The position numbers were made by a program, and so were the translations under genes. The notes below the pieces were generated by a model, which was not told the origin of the DNA, searched no databases, and saw nothing but the letters and a program-made list of their open reading frames with translations. Below are positions 34,396-42,281 of a stretch of 64,000 nt of DNA, one piece after another; positions within the stretch are counted from its first letter, which is position 1; each line of letters begins with the position of its first letter. Origin of the DNA: Amycolatopsis anabasis (GTDB lineage: Bacteria; Actinomycetota; Actinomycetes; Mycobacteriales; Pseudonocardiaceae); contig NZ_VTHK01000025.1 of NCBI RefSeq assembly GCF_009765355.1, positions 732 to 64,731 on the forward strand. Reading direction: 5' to 3'.

Positions 34396-35850
34396 ATGAG
34401 TGCTCCGCAGCCACCGAACCAGCCGTGGGGTGGCGGGCAGCCACCGCAGGGCCCTCCGAGTGGCCCCCAGCAGCAGCAAGACAGTCCGTTCGGCTCGCCG
34501 GAGCCGACCCAGGTGGTGCAGCCTGGCCAGCCGCAACAGCCGCAGAGCGGCCAGTTCGGTGACACTCCGGAACCGACCCAGGTCGTGCAGCCCGCCCAGC
34601 CGGGCGCCGACCCTGGCGCGACGCAGGCGGTGCCGCCGTCCACGGGTGAGGCCACCCAGATGGTGAATCCGGTGCAGGGTGGTGGCGCCCCGGGCGCGGA
34701 GTCGACGCAACTGGTGCCGCCGGGCTCGCAGCCGCCGCCCGCGATCCCGTACGCCCCGCCGCCGAGCGCGGCGGACAACCCGGCCGCGATGAACCCGCAG
34801 GGCGGCTTCGGGCAGCAGCCGGGTGGCTTCGGCCAGCAGCCCGGCGGGTTCGGCCAGCAGCAGCCCGGGCCCTACGGCCAGCCGGGCGGGTTCGACCCGA
34901 ACCAGCCGGGCCAGCCCGGTGGCTTCGGCGGCCCGCCCCCGCAGCAGGGCTTCGGCGCGCCGCCGCCGGGATACGGCCCGCCCCCGGCGAGTGGGGGTTC
35001 GGTCAGCAACAACCAGCTCTTCGGCTACATCGCGGCGGGTGTGCTCGCGCTGTTCGGCCTGCTGGCCCTGATCTTCTTCTTCGTCGACATGTTCGACGGC
35101 GACTTCAGCGACTACGCGGACAACGTCGGCAAGGCGTCCGAGGCGGACATCCAGCGTGCCAAGGACGCCAACCAGTGGATCTCGCCCACCGCGCTGAACA
35201 TCTACTACATCATCGTGCTGCTGGCCTCGCTCGGCACGCTCGCGGCATCGGTCTTCACCTTCCTGAAGAACAAGATCGCCTCCATCATCGCCACGGCGGC
35301 CGGTGCCGTGCTGCTGATTGTCGCGATCCTGATCATGATCCAGTTCGCGATCGACATCCCGGACAGCGCGCGGATCAAGTTCGGCAACGGCCAGGTCGTG
35401 TACCTGATCGCGGGCATCTTCGTGCTCGCGGTCGGCGTGCTGGGCCTCCTCCCGCAGACCGCGCAGTTCGTCGGCTTCGGCGGGGGCGGCCCCGGTGGCC
35501 CGGGTGCTCCCGGCGGCCCGCAGCAGTTCGGCCAGCCCGGTCAGCCCCAGCAGTTCGGCCAGCCCGGTCCGTACGGGCAGCCGGGCCAGCCCGGTCCGTT
35601 CGGGCAGCAGCAGCCGGGTGGCGGCCAGCAGCCGGGCGGGCAGAACCCGTCCAGCGGCGGCTTCCCGCAGCCCGGTGGCTACGGCCAGCCGGGGCAGCAG
35701 CAGCCGGGGACCCCGCCGCCGGGCTTCGGCCAGCCGGGCCAGTTCGGTCAGCCGGGTCCGTACGGCCAGCAGCCGCCGGGTGGTGGCCAGCAGCCGGGCG
35801 GGCAGAACCCGTCCAGCGGCGGGTTCAACCAGCCGCCGCAGCAGTGGTGA
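34396..35850 (+). CDS. Pro/Gln/Gly-rich membrane protein with four helices
   Basis: A 484-residue protein with low-complexity ends around a membrane core. Residues 1-210 are rich in Pro, Gln and Gly and contain two EPTQVVQP repeats and several GGFGQQ repeats. Four membrane helices lie at about 213-236, 270-290, 296-320 and 335-355. The tail again consists of FGQPGQ-type repeats and ends in a duplicated GGQQPGGQNPSSGGF. The position between cbs and metB matches the mycobacterial Pra (proline-rich antigen) gene, but similarity may be compositional. Function unknown. Confidence 0.75.
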   Translation: MSAPQPPNQPWGGGQPPQGPPSGPQQQQDSPFGSPEPTQVVQPGQPQQPQSGQFGDTPEPTQVVQPAQPGADPGATQAVPPSTGEATQMVNPVQGGGAPGAESTQLVPPGSQPPPAIPYAPPPSAADNPAAMNPQGGFGQQPGGFGQQPGGFGQQQPGPYGQPGGFDPNQPGQPGGFGGPPPQQGFGAPPPGYGPPPASGGSVSNNQLFGYIAAGVLALFGLLALIFFFVDMFDGDFSDYADNVGKASEADIQRAKDANQWISPTALNIYYIIVLLASLGTLAASVFTFLKNKIASIIATAAGAVLLIVAILIMIQFAIDIPDSARIKFGNGQVVYLIAGIFVLAVGVLGLLPQTAQFVGFGGGGPGGPGAPGGPQQFGQPGQPQQFGQPGPYGQPGQPGPFGQQQPGGGQQPGGQNPSSGGFPQPGGYGQPGQQQPGTPPPGFGQPGQFGQPGPYGQQPPGGGQQPGGQNPSSGGFNQPPQQW

Positions 35851-35869
35851 GCGACTGACGCCAGTTCCC

Positions 35870-35901
35870 GGTGCCCCCGGCCTTTCCCGGCCGGGGGCAC
35901 C
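35870..35901 (+). terminator. Intrinsic terminator
   Basis: A 13-bp perfect stem, GGTGCCCCCGGCC (35870-35882) with 35889-35901, around a six-base loop, is followed by GGTGTTTTC. It lies 19 bases after the Pro/Gln-rich protein stop. Confidence 0.85.
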
Positions 35902-36016
35902 GGTGTTTTCGCGGTCGGTAACCGATGGCACACAGCTTCTCCCAAACCCGTGTGGTGAGCCCGTACCCGCGGTTAGGGTGAGCGCCTACCACTCGTACTC
36001 AGTCGATGGGGGCGTT

Positions 36017-36547
36017 GTGAGCACTCCGTACGGCGGCTACGTTCTCCCGAAGCGGCCCAACGGCGCGACCGCGATCATCGCCGGGATCCTCGCGCTCGGG
36101 CTGGCCTTCGTCCTCGGTTACCTCCCCGTCCGGTACTTCATCGACATGCCGTCCGGGTTCGGCCTGGGCGATCTGCCCGGCGAACTGCTCACCATGCTCG
36201 GGCTCTACCTGGCCGCCGCGATCTTCCTGCTGATCGGCGCGCTGGTGACCTTCCTGCGCGCGCTGACCGGCGCGGTCCTGCTGCTCATCGGGGCGCTGCT
36301 GACGCTCGCCGCGGTGCTGCTGGAACCCGCGCTGATGTACCACGGCGACTTCGGCACGTACTTCCAACTGGTCTTCGAGTTCGAACTGGACGACGCCTCG
36401 TTCGTGCGCGCGGCCGGGCTGGTGTTCGGCCCGATCACGTTCTTCCTGACCGTCCTGCCGCCGACGTTCCGGTATCTGCGCTTCCAGCCGTCCATGGTCC
36501 CGGCGTACGGCCCGCCGCCGGAGTATCCGCGACAACAGGGCTGGTGA
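36017..36547 (+). CDS. Small membrane protein, first of three paralogues
   Basis: A 176-residue protein with about four hydrophobic segments and a Pro-rich tail (PAYGPPPEYPRQQGW). After a short N-terminus (MSTPYGGYVLPKRPNGATAI) the sequence IIAGILALGLAFVLGY resembles the two following genes. The start is GTG 36017 with GATGGGGG upstream. It is separated by 10 bases from the next paralogue. No known domain was recognised. Confidence 0.7.
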   Translation: MSTPYGGYVLPKRPNGATAIIAGILALGLAFVLGYLPVRYFIDMPSGFGLGDLPGELLTMLGLYLAAAIFLLIGALVTFLRALTGAVLLLIGALLTLAAVLLEPALMYHGDFGTYFQLVFEFELDDASFVRAAGLVFGPITFFLTVLPPTFRYLRFQPSMVPAYGPPPEYPRQQGW

Positions 36548-36557
36548 GGAAACGACA

Positions 36558-37109
36558 GTGAGCTATCCGCAGTACCCGGGAGCGCCCGGATACCCGCCCC
36601 CGCAAGCCGGTTACCCGTACCCGGCGATGCCGCGGAAACCGAGCGGGGGCACCGCGATCACCGCGGGCGTGCTCGCCGTGATCGTCGGGCTGTGGCACCT
36701 GGTGGGCCTCGTCCGGACGGTCGTGCACCTGGTGGGCCACCGGTTCTTCCTGCCCGGGCTGATCATTCCGACGGTGCTGAGCCTCGTGCTCGCGGTCCTG
36801 GTGCTGCTCGGCGCGTTGCTGTTGTTCCTGCGCAAGCCCGCGGGCCGGTTCCTGGTGATCACCGGGGCCGCCCTGGGCATCCTGTACGGCCTGGTCATCC
36901 TGGTCCTCGACCTGACCGACGCCCGGCTGGGCGGGCTGCGGTTCGGGATGACCCTGGAATCGCTCCTGGCGCACCTGTTCGAGGTGGCCGTGCTCGTGCT
37001 GGCGTGCCTGCCGCCGACCGGTCGCTGGGTGCGGCACCGAGTGCTGCCGACCGGGTATCCCACGCCGTATCCCGCGCCGCCGCCCGGTTACCCGCCACAG
37101 GGCTGGTGA
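36558..37109 (+). CDS. Small membrane protein, second of three paralogues
   Basis: A 183-residue protein starting MSYPQYPGAPGYPPP. A shared core GGTAITAGVLAVIVGLWHLVG opens the first helix, followed by LLLFLRKPAGRFLVI and a terminal LPPTGRWV motif before a Pro-rich tail. The same features recur in the third paralogue. Four membrane segments. Function unknown. The genes are tightly spaced, indicating one operon. Confidence 0.72.
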   Translation: MSYPQYPGAPGYPPPQAGYPYPAMPRKPSGGTAITAGVLAVIVGLWHLVGLVRTVVHLVGHRFFLPGLIIPTVLSLVLAVLVLLGALLLFLRKPAGRFLVITGAALGILYGLVILVLDLTDARLGGLRFGMTLESLLAHLFEVAVLVLACLPPTGRWVRHRVLPTGYPTPYPAPPPGYPPQGW

Positions 37110-37117
37110 GGGACGGC

Positions 37118-37612
37118 GTGAACTACCCGCAGTACCCCGGAGCGGCCGGGTATCCGCCGCCCGCGCCGAGCGGGGGCACCGCGATCACCGCCGGAGTGCT
37201 CGCCCTGCTCGGCGGGCTCTGGCACCTGCTGGGCGTGGCCGGCCACGCGATCGCGCTGGGCGACGGGAGTTATGCCCTCGGTCGCCTGGCGCTGGCGTTG
37301 CTGGTGCACCTGCTGCTCGCCGCCGGGCTGCTCACCGGCGGCACCCTGCTGCTGGTCCGCAAACCCGCCGGTCGCCTCCTGGTCCTCGTCGCCGCCTCGC
37401 TGGCGTTGTGCGCGTACCTGGCGGATCTGGCACTTTCCCTGGCGGGGCAAGGTTTCCTCACCGCACTGGCCCTCCCGCGTGGACCCGCGCTGCTCGTCAC
37501 CAGTCTGCCCGCCATCGCCACGATCGTCCTGGCGAGCCTCCCGCCGACCGCCCGCTGGGTGAAACACCACAAGCCGGTCCCGCCTGGCGGATCGGGTCCG
37601 CACTGGTCGTAG
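37118..37612 (+). CDS. Small membrane protein, third of three paralogues
   Basis: A 164-residue protein with MNYPQYPGAAGYPPP, GGTAITAGVLALLGGLWHLLG and LLLVRKPAGRLLVL, plus the C-terminal LPPTARWV motif, so it is clearly related to the previous gene. The GTG at 37118 has GAGGGA upstream, while an in-frame GTG at 37106 overlaps the previous stop. Four hydrophobic segments. It arose by tandem duplication. Confidence 0.72.
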   Translation: MNYPQYPGAAGYPPPAPSGGTAITAGVLALLGGLWHLLGVAGHAIALGDGSYALGRLALALLVHLLLAAGLLTGGTLLLVRKPAGRLLVLVAASLALCAYLADLALSLAGQGFLTALALPRGPALLVTSLPAIATIVLASLPPTARWVKHHKPVPPGGSGPHWS

Positions 37613-37615
37613 GCT
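37610..37615 (+). promoter_or_regulatory. -10 element, probable leaderless promoter of metB
   Basis: TAGGCT ends seven bases before the metB ATG and overlaps the end of the preceding gene. It is the same hexamer as that of cbs. Confidence 0.45.
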
Positions 37616-37622
37616 GGACGGC

Positions 37623-38780
37623 ATGGTTGACGACGCCTCCAGGTTCGGTTTCGAGACACGCGCGATCCACGCCGGACAGACGCCCGATCCGCGGACCGGC
37701 GCGGTGATCGTGCCGATCTACCAGACCTCCACCTACGCCCAGGACGGCGTGGGCGGCACCCGCGAGGGCGACTACGAGTACTCGCGCACCGCGAACCCCA
37801 CCCGCACCGCGCTCGAACAGGCACTCGCCGCGCTCGAAGGCGCCCGGCACGGGCTGGCGTTCGCGTCCGGCATGGCGGCCTCCGACGCGGTCCTGCGCGC
37901 GGTGCTGCGCCCCGGCGACCACCTCGTGCTCGGCAACGACGCCTACGGCGGCACCTTCCGGCTGATCGACAAGGTGCTGACGTTGTGGGGCGTCGAGTAC
38001 ACCGTCGCCGATCTGACCAAAGTGGACGAAGTCCGGGCCGCGATCCGGCCGGAGACCAAGCTGATCTGGTGCGAGTCCCCGTCGAACCCGCTGCTCGGCA
38101 TCGCCGACCTGGCCGCGCTCGCCGGGGTGGCCCACGACGCGGACGCCCGGCTCGTGGTGGACAACACCTTCGCCACGCCGTACCTGCAGAACCCGCTGGC
38201 CCTCGGCGCGGACATCGTGCTGCACTCCACCACCAAGTACCTCGGCGGTCACTCCGATGTGGTCGGTGGCGCGGTGCTGACCGATGAGGACGAACTGCGC
38301 GAGCAGTTGTTCTTCCTGCGCAACGCTTCCGGCGCGGTGCCCGGCGCCTTCGACGCGTGGCTGACGCTGCGCGGCATCAAGACCCTGGCGGTCCGGATGG
38401 AACGGCACTGCGACAACGCCGAGCTGGTGGCCGAGGCGCTCGCCGCGCATCCCAAGGTCACGAAGGTGTACTACCCGGGCCGCGACGACCACCCCGGGCA
38501 CCAGGTCGCGGTGAAGCAGATGCGCCGGTTCGGCGGGATGGTTTCGTTCACCCACGCCGACGGCGAACAGGCGGCGCTGGACGCGTCCGCGCGCACCGAG
38601 CTGTTCATCCTGGCGGAGTCCCTGGGCGGGATCGAGTCGCTGATCGAGCACCCGGGCCGGATGACGCACGCGAGCGTCGCCGGATCGCTGCTGCAGGTGC
38701 CCGCGGAGCTGCTGCGGCTCTCGGTCGGGATCGAGGACGGCCGGGACCTGGTCGCCGACCTGCGGGCCGCGCTGGGGTAG
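37623..38780 (+). CDS. metB: Cystathionine gamma-synthase/lyase
   Basis: PLP-dependent Cys/Met metabolism enzyme of 385 residues. The PLP lysine is in HSTTKYLGGHSD (about residue 205). The YEYSRTANPTR and FASGMAA motifs near residues 56 and 80 are those of the family. In actinobacteria such enzymes can make cystathionine from O-acylhomoserine or cleave it to cysteine. Being linked to cbs, the lyase direction is plausible, but sequence does not settle it. Confidence 0.9.
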   Translation: MVDDASRFGFETRAIHAGQTPDPRTGAVIVPIYQTSTYAQDGVGGTREGDYEYSRTANPTRTALEQALAALEGARHGLAFASGMAASDAVLRAVLRPGDHLVLGNDAYGGTFRLIDKVLTLWGVEYTVADLTKVDEVRAAIRPETKLIWCESPSNPLLGIADLAALAGVAHDADARLVVDNTFATPYLQNPLALGADIVLHSTTKYLGGHSDVVGGAVLTDEDELREQLFFLRNASGAVPGAFDAWLTLRGIKTLAVRMERHCDNAELVAEALAAHPKVTKVYYPGRDDHPGHQVAVKQMRRFGGMVSFTHADGEQAALDASARTELFILAESLGGIESLIEHPGRMTHASVAGSLLQVPAELLRLSVGIEDGRDLVADLRAALG

Positions 38781-38789
38781 TACCCGGGG

Positions 38790-39080
38790 CTACGGCCGGT
38801 AGTTGTGGTGGGCCTCGGCGGGGAGGGACGCGCCGAAATCCTGGTTCGGCGCGTTCACCTGGGGGAGTTCGCTCCCGCGCACGCAGCCGCCGATCAGCTC
38901 GACGTGGTCGTCGTGGCGGATGTACTGGGCGGGATCACCACAGGTCGCCTGTTCGACGGTGTAGAAGGCGGCGCCGGTGAGGGCAGCCGCCGAGATGACG
39001 GCCGCGACCAGCGGCATCGCACCGGCAGTCCGGGCGGCGCGACGAGATCTCGCTCTGCCCGGTTCGTTCCCCCTTAGCAT
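38790..39080 (-). CDS. Small secreted or single-pass protein, unknown
   Basis: A 96-residue protein. A basic N-terminus rich in Arg is followed by one hydrophobic segment (PLVAAVISAAALTGAAFYTV) that could be a signal or membrane anchor. Two cysteines (TCGD and GGCVRG) occur in the outer part. ATG 39080 has CAGGGA upstream. It is convergent with metB at nine bases. Not recognised. Confidence 0.6.
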   Translation of the reverse strand: MLRGNEPGRARSRRAARTAGAMPLVAAVISAAALTGAAFYTVEQATCGDPAQYIRHDDHVELIGGCVRGSELPQVNAPNQDFGASLPAEAHHNYRP

Positions 39081-39186
39081 GTTCGCTCCCTGACTCGCGC
39101 CCTTTGTCACCAATGGCCCGCCCCACAGACTACCCGGAGCCCGGCGGTGTCACTTCACGTGTCATTTACTGGCATCATCCGGTGTC

Positions 39187-40392
39187 ATGCGGCTGGTGAG
39201 CGTTGATCAGGTCCGGCAGGCCCGCCGGTTGCTCGAGGGGGTGGTCCGGAAGACGCCGATGGAGCACGCGCGCGATCTGCGCAAGATGCACGGCGGCGCG
39301 GTGCACCTGAAATGCGAGAACCTCCAGCGCACCGGCTCCTTCAAGATCAGGGGCGCCTACACGCGCATCCACGGGCTGAGCGAGGCCGAGCGGGAGCGCG
39401 GGGTGGTGGCCGCCAGCGCGGGCAACCACGCGCAGGGCGTCGCGCTCGCGGCCGCGCTGCTGGGCACCCAGGCGACCGTGTTCATGCCGGTGCGGGTGCC
39501 GCTGCCGAAGCTCGCGGCCACCCGCGGGTATGGCGCGGACGTGCACCTGCACGGGGACGTGCTGGAGGAGACCCTCGCCGAGGCGATCGCGTTCTCCGAG
39601 AAGACCGGTGCGGTGTTCATCCACCCGTTCGACCACCCGGACGTCATCGCCGGGCAGGGAACCGTCGGGCTGGAACTGCTGGAGCAGGTGCCCGACGTGA
39701 CGACCGTGCTGGTGGCCACCGGCGGGGGCGGCCTGGTCGGCGGGGTGGCCTCCGCGGTGAAGGCGCTGCGCCCGGACGTCCGCGTGGTGGGCGTGCAGGC
39801 GGAGGCGGCCGCGGCCTACCCGCCCTCGCTGGCGGCCGGGGAACCGCGGCGGCTGCGCAGCCTGCAGACCATGGCCGACGGCATCGCGGTGGGGGAACCG
39901 GGGCCGGTGAGTTACGCGCATGTCGCCAAGCTGGTGGACGACGTGGTGACGGTGACCGAGGAATCGCTGTCCCGGGCCGTGCTGCTCTGCCTGGAGCGGC
40001 GGAAACTGGTCGTCGAACCGGCGGGCGCGGCCGCGGTCGCCGCGCTGCTGCAGCACCCAGGCGCCTTCGAACCGCCGATCGTCGCGATCCTGTCCGGCGG
40101 GAACGTCGACCCGCTGCTCCTGCTGCAGATCATCCAGCACGGGATGACCGCGGGCGGGCGGTACCTGAAGTTGCGGCTGCGCGTGCCGGACCGTCCGGGA
40201 TCGCTGGTGAGCGTGCTGTCCCGGGTGAGCGACCTCGGCGCGAACGTGCTGGACGTGGAGCATTCGCGGATCTCCGGCGCCCTGGCCCTCGGCGAGGTCG
40301 AAGTGGCGCTCAACCTGGAGACCCGGGGCCCCGAACACTGCGCGGAAGTCGCCGCCGAACTCCACCACGCCGGGTTCACCGTCGTTTCATGA
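39187..40392 (+). CDS. ilvA: Threonine ammonia-lyase (catabolic type)
   Basis: PLP fold-type II enzyme converting threonine to 2-oxobutanoate, 401 residues. The PLP lysine is in GSFKIRGAY (about residue 53). The glycine-rich phosphate loop is GGGGLVGG near residue 181. The C-terminal 75 residues form a single ACT-like domain (LRLRVPDRPGSLVSVL), as in TdcB-like enzymes that have one regulatory domain. Its TGA lies inside a long hairpin repeat shared with the convergent hppD gene. Confidence 0.9.
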   Translation: MRLVSVDQVRQARRLLEGVVRKTPMEHARDLRKMHGGAVHLKCENLQRTGSFKIRGAYTRIHGLSEAERERGVVAASAGNHAQGVALAAALLGTQATVFMPVRVPLPKLAATRGYGADVHLHGDVLEETLAEAIAFSEKTGAVFIHPFDHPDVIAGQGTVGLELLEQVPDVTTVLVATGGGGLVGGVASAVKALRPDVRVVGVQAEAAAAYPPSLAAGEPRRLRSLQTMADGIAVGEPGPVSYAHVAKLVDDVVTVTEESLSRAVLLCLERRKLVVEPAGAAAVAALLQHPGAFEPPIVAILSGGNVDPLLLLQIIQHGMTAGGRYLKLRLRVPDRPGSLVSVLSRVSDLGANVLDVEHSRISGALALGEVEVALNLETRGPEHCAEVAAELHHAGFTVVS

Positions 40393-40440
40393 GGGGACCC
40401 CTCCAGACGAAATTTGTCCGGAGGGGTCCCCTCATGAAAC
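40384..40440. repeat. Long hairpin repeat, copy B
   Basis: A 25-bp stem with one mismatch (40384-40408 with 40416-40440) surrounds loop GAAATTT. It contains the ilvA stop codon and ends seven bases before the hppD stop. It is therefore a likely bidirectional terminator as well as a dispersed repeat (copies A and C at 8837 and 60649). Confidence 0.9.
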
Positions 40441-40447
40441 TTCCCGG

Positions 40448-41656
40448 TCAGAGGTTGCCGCGGCGTTCTTGTTCGCGCTCGATGGCCTCGAAGAGGGCCT
40501 TGAAGTTGCCCTTGCCGAAGCCCAGCGAGCCGTGGCGTTCGATCAGCTCGTAGAACACGGTCGGGCGGTCGCCGATCGGCTTGGTGAAGATCTGCAGCAG
40601 GTAGCCGTCCTCGTCCCGGTCGACCAGGATCCGGTGCTCCTTCAGCACCTCGATCGGCACCCGCACCTCGCCGATCCGCGCCCGCAGTTCCGGGTCGTCG
40701 TAGTAGGAGTCCGGAGTGGACAGGAACTCGACGCCCGCGTCGCGCATGGCGGTCACCGTGGTGATGATGTCGTTGGTGGCCAACGCGATGTGCTGGCAGC
40801 CCGCGCCGTCGTAGAACTCCAGGTACTCGTCGATCTGCGACTTCTTCTTCGCGATCGCCGGTTCGTTGAGCGGGAACTTCACCCGGTGGTTGCCGTTGGA
40901 CACCACCTTGCTCATCAGTGCCGAATACTCGGTCGCGATGTCGTCGCCGACGAACTCCGCCATGTTCACGAAGCCCATCACGCGGTGGTACCAGTCCACC
41001 CAGTAGTCCATCTTGCCGAGTTCGACGTTGCCGACGCAGTGGTCCACGGCCTGGAACAGGCGCTTCGGCGCGCCCTCGGGGCGCTTCACCGTGCTCTCGC
41101 GGGCCTCGAACCCGGGCAGGTACGGGCCGGAGTAGCGGGAACGGTCGATCAGCGAGTGGCGGGTCTCGCCGTAGGTCGCGATCGCCGCGCGGCGGATGGT
41201 GCCGTGCTCGTCGGAGACGTCGTGCGGTTCCTCGAGAACCGTCGCGCCCTGGGCCCGCGCGTGCGCGACACATTTGTCCACATCGGACACTTCGAGGGCG
41301 AGGTCGGTGACGCCGTCGCCGTGCCGGCGGTGGTGGTCGAGCAGCGGCGAATCCGGCTTCACCCCGCCGGTGATCACGAACCGCGCCGAGCCGGACTTGA
41401 GCACGAACGCCTTGCTGTCGAAGTTCCCGGTCTCCGGGCCGGAATAGGCGACCAGCCGCATGCCGAAGGCGGACTGGTACATCCACGCGGTCTGCGTCGC
41501 GTTGCCGGCGACGAACACCACCGCGTCCAGCGCCTTGACCGGGAACGGGTCGGTCGAAGAGTCGTGGTCGACCAGGCCGACGAGTTGCCGGAGCTGGTCG
41601 TAGCTGACGTCATCGAGCGCGGGGCTCGTGCCTTGGGGATCGACGGTCTGCGTCAT
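40448..41656 (-). CDS. hppD: 4-hydroxyphenylpyruvate dioxygenase
   Basis: Fe(II) dioxygenase converting 4-hydroxyphenylpyruvate to homogentisate in tyrosine catabolism, 402 residues. The iron ligands are His in AVDHCVGN, His in GCQHIALATND and Glu in VFYELIERHG. The C-terminal GYLLQIFTKPIGDRPT signature and the GFGKGNFKALFEAIE helix are intact. ATG 41656 is preceded directly by GGAGGAG. It is divergent from an Lrp-type regulator across direct repeats, so tyrosine-pathway control by that regulator is likely. Confidence 0.94.
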   Translation of the reverse strand: MTQTVDPQGTSPALDDVSYDQLRQLVGLVDHDSSTDPFPVKALDAVVFVAGNATQTAWMYQSAFGMRLVAYSGPETGNFDSKAFVLKSGSARFVITGGVKPDSPLLDHHRRHGDGVTDLALEVSDVDKCVAHARAQGATVLEEPHDVSDEHGTIRRAAIATYGETRHSLIDRSRYSGPYLPGFEARESTVKRPEGAPKRLFQAVDHCVGNVELGKMDYWVDWYHRVMGFVNMAEFVGDDIATEYSALMSKVVSNGNHRVKFPLNEPAIAKKKSQIDEYLEFYDGAGCQHIALATNDIITTVTAMRDAGVEFLSTPDSYYDDPELRARIGEVRVPIEVLKEHRILVDRDEDGYLLQIFTKPIGDRPTVFYELIERHGSLGFGKGNFKALFEAIEREQERRGNL

Positions 41657-41735
41657 GACTCCTCCAGTGGTGGGACAAGCGGTACTTCGCAGAATGCGCG
41701 TGAGGAGGCAAGATGAGCAACAGTCGGCTGATTTG

Positions 41736-41789
41736 CTGGGCAATCTGACCAGCGCACGGCGAAGTCGGCAGGTCAAACTGGGCAATCTG
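41736..41789. promoter_or_regulatory. Direct-repeat operator between hppD and the Lrp-type gene
   Basis: CTGGGCAATCTG occurs at 41736-41747 and again at 41778-41789. The 42-bp spacing is four helical turns, so both sites face the same side of the DNA. This fits an oligomeric Lrp-type regulator controlling itself and hppD. Confidence 0.65.
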
Positions 41790-41804
41790 CGCAGGAGGTT
41801 GGAG

Positions 41805-42281
41805 ATGGCCGAGGAACCGCTCGACGCGCTGGACGCGCGGCTGCTGCTGTTGCTCACCGACACGCCGCGGCTGGGCGTGCTCGAATGTGCCCGGCGGCTC
41901 GGGGTGGCGCGCGGGACCGTGCAGGCGCGGCTGGACCGGCTCGCCGCGCGCGGCGTGCTCGGCGGGTTCCCGCCCGAGCTGGACCTGGCCGCGATGGGCT
42001 ACGGGCTCACCGCGTTCGCGGTGCTGGAGATCGCGCAGGGGCGGCGCGCGCAGGTCGCCGCGGCCCTGGCGGCCATCGACGAGGTGTGCGAGGTGCACGC
42101 GACGACCGGCCAGGGTGACCTGTTCGTGCGGATGGTGGCGCGGGACAACGACGATCTGCAGCGGGTGATCGACGAGGTGGTGGGCGTGCCGGACGTCCGG
42201 CGCACGTCCACCTCGATCGCGCTGTCTACGCCGGTGCCGCCTCGGGTGCGCCCGTTGCTGGAGCGGACGGCACGGCGATGA
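41805..42281 (+). CDS. Lrp/AsnC family regulator, divergent from hppD
   Basis: A 158-residue regulator. The N-terminal helix-turn-helix reads LECARRLGVARGTVQARLDRL (about residues 24-44). The C-terminal RAM ligand domain contains VCEVHATTGQGDLFVRMVA. ATG 41805 follows GCAGGAGG. It probably senses an aromatic amino acid or keto acid and controls hppD. Its 3' end overlaps the convergent metallo-hydrolase gene by 56 bases. Confidence 0.88.
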   Translation: MAEEPLDALDARLLLLLTDTPRLGVLECARRLGVARGTVQARLDRLAARGVLGGFPPELDLAAMGYGLTAFAVLEIAQGRRAQVAAALAAIDEVCEVHATTGQGDLFVRMVARDNDDLQRVIDEVVGVPDVRRTSTSIALSTPVPPRVRPLLERTARR

